Assembly: GCA_947463335.1 (NCBI GenBank)
Contig: CANHRF010000081.1
Span: 1-5,057, forward strand
From: Actinomycetota bacterium
GTDB taxonomy: Bacteria; Actinomycetota; Actinomycetes; Nanopelagicales; Nanopelagicaceae
Direction of reading: 5' to 3'
DNA length: 5,057 nucleotides
This document shows, piece after piece, positions 1-5,057 of this stretch. Position 1 is the first letter of the stretch; each line of letters opens with the position of its first letter. The notes beneath the pieces are model-generated. The model was not told where the DNA came from. It ran no database searches and saw nothing but the letters and a program-made list of their open reading frames with translations. The position numbers and the translations under genes were made by a program.

Positions 1-641
1 CGCGCCGCATTTAAAGTTCTAACGTGTTGCTGCGTTGGAATCAAAACTTTTCCACCAAGGTGGCCACACTTCTTCTCCGATGCAAGTTGGTCTTCCCAGT
101 GAACACCGGCAGCTCCTGCTTGAATCATTGACTTCATTAATTCATAAGCATTTAGTGGTCCGCCAAAACCGGCTTCAGCATCGGCGACGATAGGTGCGAG
201 CCAATCAATGCTCGCTGGCCCTTCAACGCGTTCTACTTGATCAGCGCGCATCAAAGCGTTGTTAATTCTGCGCACGACCGCAGGAACAGAGTTTGCGGGA
301 TACAAGCTCTGGTCGGGATAGGTATTGCCTGAAAGGTTGGCATCTCCTGCAACCTGCCAGCCAGAAAGGTAGATCGCCTTTAGCCCAGCCTTGACCTGCT
401 GAACAGCTTGGTTGCCGGTGAGCGCACCTAGCGCCGCCACCCATTTCTCGGTGTGGAGCAGATCCCAGAGGTTTTCCGCCCCGCGACGAGCCAGGGTGGA
501 GTCCTCTGTAATCGAGCCGCGCAGGCGCACCACATCTTCAGCGGTGTAATCACGCTTGATCCCCGCCCAACGTGGGTCGGTATCCCACTCTTTTTGCAAT
601 TCTTCTGCGCTCTGGGTGTTGCTACCGATCTGGCTCTTCAT
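1..641 (-). CDS. aceA: Isocitrate lyase, N-terminal 213 residues (runs off the left edge)
   Basis: This enzyme cleaves isocitrate to glyoxylate and succinate, the first step of the glyoxylate shunt, in the cytoplasm; it is needed for growth on acetate or fatty acids. The frame is open from ATG 641-639 to the left edge: 213 codons of a protein usually about 430 residues long. Visible family motifs are LARRGAE (about 50-56), [13 protein letters not shown] (93-105), [12 protein letters not shown] (109-120), [10 protein letters not shown] (152-161) and the catalytic loop [11 protein letters not shown] (190-200), whose Cys192 corresponds to the active-site cysteine (Cys191 in M. tuberculosis, Cys195 in E. 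coli). The remembered M. tuberculosis Icl1 sequence is nearly identical over these blocks, so an actinobacterial AceA is clear. The start is fixed by GAAGGAG six bases upstream. It is divergent from a RamB/PrpR-like regulator that probably controls it. GC content falls from about 61% near the 5' end to about 48% at the left edge. Confidence 0.97.
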   Translation of the reverse strand, partial: MKSQIGSNTQSAEELQKEWDTDPRWAGIKRDYTAEDVVRLRGSITEDSTLARRGAENLWDLLHTEKWVAALGALTGNQAVQQVKAGLKAIYLSGWQVAGDANLSGNTYPDQSLYPANSVPAVVRRINNALMRADQVERVEGPASIDWLAPIVADAEAGFGGPLNAYELMKSMIQAGAAGVHWEDQLASEKKCGHLGGKVLIPTQQHVRTLNAA

Positions 642-647
642 TGCCTT

Positions 648-654
648 CTCCTTC
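648..654 (-). promoter_or_regulatory. aceA ribosome binding site
   Basis: The minus strand reads GAAGGAG here, followed by a 6-base spacer and ATG at 641-639. It is a near-consensus Shine-Dalgarno site and decides the aceA start. It contrasts with the divergent regulator, which has no such site. Confidence 0.85.
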
Positions 655-670
655 TAGTCGTGTGAAATAC

Positions 671-688
671 AAGGGTTTTTGTGCCCTT
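671..688 (-). other. Small hairpin in the predicted aceA leader
   Basis: AAGGG (671-675) and CCCTT (684-688) form a 5-bp stem with an 8-base loop. If the aceA transcript starts near 687 as predicted, this hairpin sits at its 5' end, about 17 bases ahead of the ribosome site. It may protect the 5' end or be incidental; the stem is short and I would not call it an attenuator. Confidence 0.35.
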
Positions 689-722
689 TAGTCGAATAAC
701 TTGAGTATTGAGCAGCTCTCAA
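687..722 (-). promoter_or_regulatory. Predicted aceA promoter
   Basis: On the minus strand TTGAGA (722-717) is followed by a 17-base spacer and TTATTC (699-694), a plausible sigma70-type -35/-10 pair, giving a start near 687 and a leader of about 46 bases. The -35 matches consensus well; the -10 is imperfect. The CTTGAG/CTCAAG inverted repeat overlaps it, and the CTTTGCA element lies immediately upstream. This is prediction from pattern only. Confidence 0.45.
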
Positions 723-723
723 G
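700..723. promoter_or_regulatory. Inverted repeat over the aceA promoter, candidate operator
   Basis: CTTGAG (700-705) and CTCAAG (718-723) are perfect 6-bp inverted arms separated by 12 bases. The right arm lies on the predicted aceA -35 hexamer and the left arm lies next to the -10. A dimeric regulator bound here would block or bend the aceA promoter. No known regulator is matched to this repeat, so the operator role is inference. Confidence 0.35.
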
Positions 724-733
724 GCTTTGCACG
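721..733 (+). promoter_or_regulatory. RamB-operator-like element between aceA and the regulator
   Basis: The segment contains an uninterrupted CTTTGCA (725-731). Compared with the C. glutamicum RamB consensus as I remember it (AAAACTTTGCAAA, second A also G), about 9 of 13 positions agree. It lies just upstream of the predicted aceA -35. Position and core support a link to glyoxylate-shunt control, but the flanks differ and the local regulator's DNA-binding helix is not the classical RamB one. Confidence 0.35.
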
Positions 734-760
734 GGTTTTCTGATAGAAATAAACCAATAT

Positions 761-775
761 TTCTGTTCGGCAGAA
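761..775. promoter_or_regulatory. TTCTG-N5-CAGAA inverted repeat, candidate autoregulatory operator
   Basis: TTCTG (761-765) and CAGAA (771-775) are perfect inverted arms around a 5-base centre. The repeat sits between the expected -35 and -10 positions of the regulator's promoter, where a bound protein would repress. XRE regulators commonly autorepress through such sites, but arm length is short and chance occurrence is possible. Confidence 0.3.
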
Positions 776-782
776 CTTCCCC

Positions 783-796
783 TATTCTGCTGCGAA
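783..796 (+). promoter_or_regulatory. Predicted leaderless promoter of the regulator gene
   Basis: TATTCT (783-788) has the T, A and final T that matter most in a -10 element. A transcript would begin about 7 bases later, at 795 or 796, which is the first base of the ATG. No Shine-Dalgarno sequence precedes this ATG or the next in-frame one at 811. Leaderless mRNAs are common in Actinobacteria. The -35 region (around 760-766) is poor. Confidence 0.45.
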
Positions 797-2253
797 TGCC
801 ACAATTAAATATGAGCGATTTAGAGAAAGAGTTCGATCCGTTGGTTGTTGGCCGAAGGATTCGCGAGCTGCGAACCAAGCAAGGAATGACCCTTGAAGTC
901 TTAGCCCGCGCGATCGAACGTGCACCTTCACAAATTTCGGCGATTGAAAATGGCAAACGCACTCCGCCGATTCAGCAACTGCAGAAGATCGCACAAGCAC
1001 TTGGCGTTTCTTTAAGTCAATTGTTAAATTCCGAAATTTTAAGTGAACGAACCGCAAATGAACTTGAAATCGAACGCGCTCAACGTGGTGGTTTGTATGC
1101 ATCACTCGGTCTGCCAGATGCTTTCATTGGAAAAACCGTAAGCAATAACATTATTGAAATAATTTTAGGTCTGCAGCGCGAGGTCGAAAGGTTGCACCTA
1201 CAGCGCTCGGCAACTCCTGAAGAAGCGCGACGTGTGAATATAGAACTTCGCCAAGAGATGCGAAGAATTAACAATTACTTCCCTCATTTAGAGGAAGAGG
1301 CGAAGAACCTCTTGGCGAAGATTGATCACACTTCTGGCCCGCTTTCAGAACGGCTAACTGCTGAACTTGCCAATAAATTAGGTTTTACCTTGCACTATGT
1401 TCAAGATTTACCGGCATCAACCAGAGTTATTACTGATGAGAAGAATGGTCGAATATTTCTTCCGATGCGTCGAGAAGGACGCGATGCTCGTACGATTCTT
1501 TTGCAAGCACTTGCTGGTCATGTTTTAAAACATCCTTCACCAAATGATTATCGTGATTACCTGTCTCAGCGAGTGCAGACAAATTATCTCGCGGGTGCCT
1601 TATTGATGCCCGAGGCTAATGCCGTTGAATTCCTGCAGGGCGCCAAAACTAAGCGAGAGCTCTCTGTTGAAGACTTGCGCGATTACTTTGGCGTCAGCTA
1701 TGAGAACGCTGCCCACAGATTTACTAATCTTGCGACAGTTCATCTTGATTTGCCAGTGCACTTTCTTAAAGTTCACGAAAGCGGCGCTATCTCAAAGGCT
1801 TACGAGAATGACAATGTGGCTTTTCCCTCAGATGTATTTGGCTCGGTAGAAGGCCAGATCGTCTGTCGCAACTGGAGCGCTCGAAAAGTTTTCACAATTA
1901 AGGATCGATTTACTCCCTACCATCAGTACACCGATAAGCCAGTGGGCACCTATTGGTGCACATCGAGAATCCAAAGCAGCGCTCAGGGTGATTTCTCGGT
2001 CAGTGTCGGCACAAATTTCGAATCTGTTAAGTACTTCAGAGGAAGAGATTCGAGTACCCGTCACAAGTCCTATTGTCCGGATGCGAAGTGTTGTCGCCAA
2101 GCGCCAGCGGAGTTAGAAAATAAATGGGGCGAGATGATTAGACCTACTCCACGCTTAAACTCAAGTTTGCTGGCTGCAATTCCGCAGAATGGTTTCCTGG
2201 GAATTGAGCAGCGAGAAATCCTAGAATTCTTAGAAGATCAGAACGAGTCCTGA
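796..2253 (+). CDS. XRE-family regulator, RamB/PrpR-like, with degenerate M78 (IrrE-like) domain
   Basis: A cytoplasmic DNA-binding regulator, 485 residues from ATG 796; the RamB/PrpR family is about 475-500 long. Residues 18-75 form a Cro/CI helix-turn-helix (VGRRIRELR, then SQISAIENGKRTPP as recognition helix). A helical, charged linker follows. Residues 238-272 align with an M78/IrrE peptidase domain: ALAGHVLKH stands where HELGHxLLH is expected and QTNYLAGALLMP where EANxFAxxLLMP is expected, so the first His and the catalytic Glu are gone and proteolysis is unlikely. The last 130 residues carry Cys357, Cys388 and a CPDAKCCR motif (427-434). In M. tuberculosis, PrpR and RamB control propionate and glyoxylate genes in response to acyl-CoA status. 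Divergence from aceA supports the same role. The frame is open back to TTG 727, but that start has no ribosome site and overlaps control DNA; ATG 811 is an alternative. Exact subfamily unknown. Confidence 0.9.
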   Translation: MPQLNMSDLEKEFDPLVVGRRIRELRTKQGMTLEVLARAIERAPSQISAIENGKRTPPIQQLQKIAQALGVSLSQLLNSEILSERTANELEIERAQRGGLYASLGLPDAFIGKTVSNNIIEIILGLQREVERLHLQRSATPEEARRVNIELRQEMRRINNYFPHLEEEAKNLLAKIDHTSGPLSERLTAELANKLGFTLHYVQDLPASTRVITDEKNGRIFLPMRREGRDARTILLQALAGHVLKHPSPNDYRDYLSQRVQTNYLAGALLMPEANAVEFLQGAKTKRELSVEDLRDYFGVSYENAAHRFTNLATVHLDLPVHFLKVHESGAISKAYENDNVAFPSDVFGSVEGQIVCRNWSARKVFTIKDRFTPYHQYTDKPVGTYWCTSRIQSSAQGDFSVSVGTNFESVKYFRGRDSSTRHKSYCPDAKCCRQAPAELENKWGEMIRPTPRLNSSLLAAIPQNGFLGIEQREILEFLEDQNES

Positions 2254-2256
2254 GCT

Positions 2257-3294
2257 TTAGATATCGCTTAACTTGAAAGCTACCCAAGATTTCACGTTTT
2301 GATGTGCTTGAAGTACGAGCGCTTTATCTTGTTCAATAGCTTCGGTTAGCGAAATGACCGGAGATGAAAAGGGTTCAATAGTGATTAGTCTGTCTCTGCC
2401 CCAAAGCGGCCAGGCTTTAATGCCTCCAAGCACCATCCAGATCCAGCAGTAAGGAAAGACTTTTTTATCCCATTCCAACGTAATATCTGTTTTAAGAGAT
2501 GAATTTCTAAATGTCACTGCGCTTTTAGACATAGGCCCAAGAATTATGTGGCCATCGGTTCCATCATCTGCTCCAAAGGTGCTGACATCTACGACGTTAC
2601 CTTTGCTATCAAGTGCCGTGGGCCAAATTGATTGGCTATCTGGCTTGAAGCGATAAGTAGGTCCTGGATAATTCGGGACTTCAATCGGCTCACCTGCGTT
2701 AACAATAATTTCCATACCTGGGTCAATGAAAGGTCCACCAATTACAAGATGTTGACCCCATTGAAACTTGATTTCTTCTCCACTTAGATTTTCAACAGAT
2801 TCGTCAAAGCGAAGTTCCCCATTGATCAGCGTCATTACTCTAATTAAGCGCAAAGGCAGGCGACGAAGATTTACTGAGAACTCAACAGAAAGTTTCTGCT
2901 CTGAATCTTCAAGAATTCGGTAATCCCAAGAGAGCATGGCGACTTCGCCATGTCCCCCAAATGATGCGCCTTTATAATCAATTGGATATTGGGCATTTGG
3001 TAATACCTCTTGCCAACCACCACTGAAGTGATCGAGAAAATTACCCATTGGCGCTTGTGTGGACTGAACGCCCTCGCGATATCTAACGATATCTTCTTGG
3101 CCATGCCAAAGGAGTTCTAAATCTAACTTCTTAGAGCGTAACTCTAAGATCTCTGCCCCACGAGTCAGACTAACTTTGAGATGAATCTTAGGTGAGGTCA
3201 TCTCGATGATCTCGTGGCCTTCCCAAAGTGCAAGGCGTCCATAGTGTCCGGAAGCGCGACGTGTGAATGGGTCTCTTGGTCCCTTAGCTGTCAT
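2257..3294 (-). CDS. Aldose 1-epimerase (galactose mutarotase)-like protein
   Basis: A 345-residue protein of the galactose-mutarotase-like beta-sandwich superfamily, which interconverts alpha and beta anomers of free sugars. There is no signal peptide or membrane segment, so it is cytoplasmic. Supporting motifs are GGWQEVLPN (92-100), GGHGEVA (113-119, His115), WGQHLVIGGPF (179-189, His182) and TIEPFSSP (305-312, Glu307); the two His and the late Glu are candidates for the catalytic set of this fold. It matches the broader aldose-epimerase/DUF4432-like branch better than classical GalM, so the sugar is unknown. The start is ATG 3294, 20 bases after the SDR stop with only a weak ribosome site, suggesting coupled translation; Met32 (3201) is a less likely alternative. 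It is the last gene of the minus-strand cluster and its stop lies 3 bases from the regulator's stop, tail to tail. Confidence 0.85.
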   Translation of the reverse strand: MTAKGPRDPFTRRASGHYGRLALWEGHEIIEMTSPKIHLKVSLTRGAEILELRSKKLDLELLWHGQEDIVRYREGVQSTQAPMGNFLDHFSGGWQEVLPNAQYPIDYKGASFGGHGEVAMLSWDYRILEDSEQKLSVEFSVNLRRLPLRLIRVMTLINGELRFDESVENLSGEEIKFQWGQHLVIGGPFIDPGMEIIVNAGEPIEVPNYPGPTYRFKPDSQSIWPTALDSKGNVVDVSTFGADDGTDGHIILGPMSKSAVTFRNSSLKTDITLEWDKKVFPYCWIWMVLGGIKAWPLWGRDRLITIEPFSSPVISLTEAIEQDKALVLQAHQNVKSWVAFKLSDI

Positions 3295-3314
3295 AGCAAT
3301 ACTCGCAATCAGTT

Positions 3315-4145
3315 TTAACTCTTGGGTAGACCAGTTTTATGATCTAAGCCATAACGCTTAGCCAATTCAATATCGATTTCTGGTACTCCAAGAGCAGAAG
3401 TCCAAGCGCCCTCAACTGCAATGCTCTGGCCAGATAGATAAGAAGCGCGAGTCGATAGCAGAAATGAAACTACTTCGGCGATCTCACTTGGCATTCCGAT
3501 TCTCTTCAGCGGTGCTAACAACTCCAATGAATTACGTCGCGCAACCGGATCTGGTGCATCAACAAAGCTCTGCTCAAGTGCGGGAGTCATAATTGCTCCT
3601 GGTGCGACAGCATTGGCGCGGATTCCAAATGGGCCATAAGCAACGGCCACATTGCGAGTTAGCGCATCAACGGCTGCCTTAGTCATTTCATAAACTGCGT
3701 GATCAGGCCAAGCCCGTCGTCCATGAACAGATGAGATATTAACAATCGCACCTGGAACTTTTCTTGTAGTAAACGATGCAACTGCTTCAGCACAACCCCA
3801 GAACGAACCAATTTGATTAGCCCCAATCAAATCTTCCAATACCGCAGGGTCATTAGGGAAATCATGCATCGGTGCTCCCCTGGTCCACCCGGCACAGTTA
3901 ACCCAAGAAATTAGATTGCCTTTTGATTCCGCCAATGCTCGAGCGTTTTGATGTGTCGCACGTTGGCCGACATCACCTAAAACAGAGAAAGCTTGCTGAC
4001 CCGCATCGGTGATCTCTTTTTCAACCAAAGGAAGTGTTGTTGGATTAAGGTCAATGAGAATCACTATGTAATCCTCAGCTAACCGCTTTGCAATTCCACG
4101 CCCAATGCCTGATGCAGCCCCAGTAACAACAGCAACTTCTTTCAT
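3315..4145 (-). CDS. Short-chain dehydrogenase/reductase, classical SDR
   Basis: A 276-residue cytoplasmic NAD(P)-dependent oxidoreductase. The Rossmann motif TGAASGIG is at 8-15, Asp32 after the second strand favours NAD(H) over NADP(H), and Asp58 is the adenine-contacting residue. The usual NNAG is NCAG (83-86). The catalytic set is Asn110, Ser139, Tyr152 and Lys156 (YEMTK). APGAIMTP (181-188) and SGQSIAVEGAW (238-248) are the standard C-terminal landmarks. About 28 residues follow (GVPEIDIELAKRYGLD and beyond), longer than a minimal 250-residue SDR, and could shape the substrate pocket or oligomer. The start at ATG 4145 is supported by AGGGAG eight bases upstream. It lies 15 bases after the transporter ATPase stop and 20 bases before the epimerase, so one operon is likely. 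Sugar or polyol oxidation fits the neighbours, but the family is too broad to name a substrate. Confidence 0.93.
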   Translation of the reverse strand: MKEVAVVTGAASGIGRGIAKRLAEDYIVILIDLNPTTLPLVEKEITDAGQQAFSVLGDVGQRATHQNARALAESKGNLISWVNCAGWTRGAPMHDFPNDPAVLEDLIGANQIGSFWGCAEAVASFTTRKVPGAIVNISSVHGRRAWPDHAVYEMTKAAVDALTRNVAVAYGPFGIRANAVAPGAIMTPALEQSFVDAPDPVARRNSLELLAPLKRIGMPSEIAEVVSFLLSTRASYLSGQSIAVEGAWTSALGVPEIDIELAKRYGLDHKTGLPKS

Positions 4146-4153
4146 AGCGCTTT

Positions 4154-4159
4154 CTCCCT
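4154..4159 (-). promoter_or_regulatory. Ribosome binding site of the SDR gene
   Basis: The minus strand reads AGGGAG, 8 bases before ATG 4145-4143. It lies entirely in the 15-base gap after the transporter ATPase stop, which supports both the start choice and independent initiation within an operon. Confidence 0.75.
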
Positions 4160-4160
4160 C

Positions 4161-5057
4161 TTAAGAACGTTCAATGGGTGAATGGCAAAGCCAAGAGTGG
4201 GTCTCGGATCCCTGAGTTATTTGCAGCGGTACTGACTTACAATCATCTCGACCTAAACCAACTGCACACCGAGATCGGTAATTGCAAGCATCATCGACTA
4301 CAGGGCTTGGTAGAGATTGGACTTGTTGGCTAAATCGCTTCTCCGCCGTAGGAGATGCGAGAGGAACAGATGCCAGAAGACCATTTGTGTAATGGTGTCG
4401 TGAATTCTTGAAAATATCTTCACGATCTCCACGTTCAACAATACGACCGCGGAACATCACAGCAATTTCATCAGCCATGTAGTGAGCAACTCCAAGGTCG
4501 TGTGTAATAAATAGATAAGTCAACCCTCGCGTTACTTGAATTTCACGGAGCAGGTTTAGCACTTGCGCGCGAACGGATACATCTAGGGCTGAAACTGCCT
4601 CGTCTAGAACAACAATTTTGGGATTAACTGCCAGCGCTCTTGCAATGGCAACTCTTTGGCACTGACCTCCCGAAAGTTCGTGAGGACGACGATTTAGATG
4701 TTCTTTCTCAAGACCGACGGCTTGGAGTAATTCAATTACTTGCTCTCGGCGCGAAGTCTTATCTCCAATATCAAAGGCGATCAAAGGGCTCGAAACAATT
4801 CTTTCGACTGAATGGCGACGATTTAACTGACTGAATGGATCTTGTTGAACGACTTGAATTTCACGGCGAAGCAGTCGCAGTTCTTCATACTTTAAAGATC
4901 CAAGATCTCTACCCAAGACCTCAATTGAACCGGAGTTGGGTTGATCGAGCCCAAGAAGTACGCGCGCTGCCGTTGTTTTGCCGCTGCCAGATTCGCCGAC
5001 GAGTGCAAGCGTTTTACCAGCCTTCAAATCAAAAGAGACATTATCAAGCGCATGCAC
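4161..5057 (-). CDS. Opp/Dpp-family ABC transporter ATP-binding protein, N-terminus beyond the window
   Basis: The energising ATPase of an importer in the oligopeptide/dipeptide/nickel family, which in many bacteria also carries oligosaccharides; it acts on the cytoplasmic face of the membrane. In the visible 298 residues: Walker A GESGSGKTT (21-29), Q-loop VVQQDPF (69-75), signature LSGGQ (128-132), Walker B IVVLDEA (148-154) with Glu153, and H-loop His186. The C-terminal oligopeptide/HPY-type extension starts with HHYTNGLLASVP (221-232) and holds Cys258, Cys264, Cys273 and Cys291. The first visible codon, GTG at 5057-5055, is probably an internal valine: family members usually have 20-40 residues before this AL-x-x-VSF strand. 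It could also be the second half of a double-ATPase fusion. The layout resembles the DppF/OppF type. Permease, binding protein and partner ATPase are expected to the right of the window. Confidence 0.93.
   Translation of the reverse strand: MHALDNVSFDLKAGKTLALVGESGSGKTTAARVLLGLDQPNSGSIEVLGRDLGSLKYEELRLLRREIQVVQQDPFSQLNRRHSVERIVSSPLIAFDIGDKTSRREQVIELLQAVGLEKEHLNRRPHELSGGQCQRVAIARALAVNPKIVVLDEAVSALDVSVRAQVLNLLREIQVTRGLTYLFITHDLGVAHYMADEIAVMFRGRIVERGDREDIFKNSRHHYTNGLLASVPLASPTAEKRFSQQVQSLPSPVVDDACNYRSRCAVGLGRDDCKSVPLQITQGSETHSWLCHSPIERS

Noticed and set aside
262..665. Open frames at 262-444 (minus) and 453-665 (plus)
   Set aside because: Both overlap aceA in other frames. The aceA frame is unbroken through the region and matches isocitrate lyase throughout.
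661..676. GlxR/CRP-type site upstream of aceA
   Set aside because: TGTGA followed by NNTA is present, but the second half (TCACA) is absent, and it lies downstream of the predicted aceA start. A half-site alone is not evidence.
727..795. Extension of the regulator to the upstream TTG at 727, adding 23 residues
   Set aside because: There is no ribosome site before it, the added residues fall before the normal start of the helix-turn-helix protein, and the DNA carries the CTTTGCA element, an inverted repeat and the likely -10. ATG 796 fits better.
654..1105. Open minus-strand frames at 654-962 and 782-1105
   Set aside because: They lie antisense to the regulator and the divergent promoter, give no recognisable protein and have no ribosome sites. 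They are shadows of the real coding frame.
1619..2100. Open frames at 1619-1849 (plus) and 1828-2100 (minus)
   Set aside because: They overlap the regulator's coding frame, which continues through to the conserved CPDAKCCR block; no motif or start signal supports them.
2253..2281. AGCTTT-N17-AAAGCT inverted repeat at the convergent stops, as a bidirectional terminator
   Set aside because: The stem is only 6 bp with two G/C pairs, the loop is 17 bases and there is no T run on either strand. Too weak to call.
4084..4092. A second RamB-like CTTTGCAA inside the SDR gene
   Set aside because: It is within coding sequence, far from a start, and a short motif of this kind is expected by chance.
5055..5057. 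GTG at the right edge as the start of the transporter ATPase
   Set aside because: The frame is still open at the edge and family members have more residues before the ALDNVSF strand, so this codon is probably an internal valine.
1..5057. Mobile element, CRISPR array, tRNA/rRNA or defence system
   Set aside because: No direct-repeat arrays, terminal inverted repeats, transposase motifs or tRNA-like folds were seen; the genes present are ordinary metabolic, transport and regulatory ones.

Overview
The window reads as chromosomal DNA from a high-G+C-phylum (Actinobacteria) organism with an unusually modest GC content; lines I counted outside aceA give roughly the mid-40s percent. The isocitrate lyase fragment is very close, from memory, to mycobacterial Icl1 (shared blocks such as [43 protein letters not shown]). 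The divergent regulator is of the actinobacterial RamB/PrpR type. An actinobacterial gene set at mid-40s GC suggests a streamlined freshwater lineage such as the acI group (Nanopelagicales/Planktophila), but that is inference and no marker gene is present.

Layout. Positions 1-641 (minus) hold the N-terminal half of aceA, running off the left edge. Positions 642-795 are a divergent control region with a strong aceA ribosome site, a plausible aceA promoter, two short inverted repeats, a partial match to the RamB operator core, and a probable leaderless promoter for the regulator. Positions 796-2253 (plus) encode the XRE-type regulator with a degenerate M78/IrrE-like middle and a cysteine-rich C-terminal region. 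It converges, with only 3 nt between the stops, on a minus-strand gene cluster. That cluster reads right to left: the C-terminal part of a peptide/oligosaccharide-type ABC transporter ATPase (5057-4161, entering from outside the window), an SDR dehydrogenase (4145-3315), and a galactose-mutarotase-like aldose epimerase (3294-2257).

How the genes may work together. The left half is a glyoxylate-shunt switch: a regulator of the family that senses acyl-CoA or acetate status, transcribed away from its likely target aceA. The right half looks like the tail of a carbohydrate uptake and oxidation operon: an Opp/Dpp-family importer ATPase, a mutarotase to interconvert sugar anomers, and an NAD(H)-type SDR that could oxidise the sugar or a derived alcohol. 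The substrate cannot be read from the sequence.

I found no RNA genes, mobile elements, CRISPR arrays or defence genes. No novel multi-gene system is evident. The points most worth following up are the regulator's divergence from classical RamB, its leaderless start, the GC gradient inside aceA, and the transporter-SDR-epimerase cluster.
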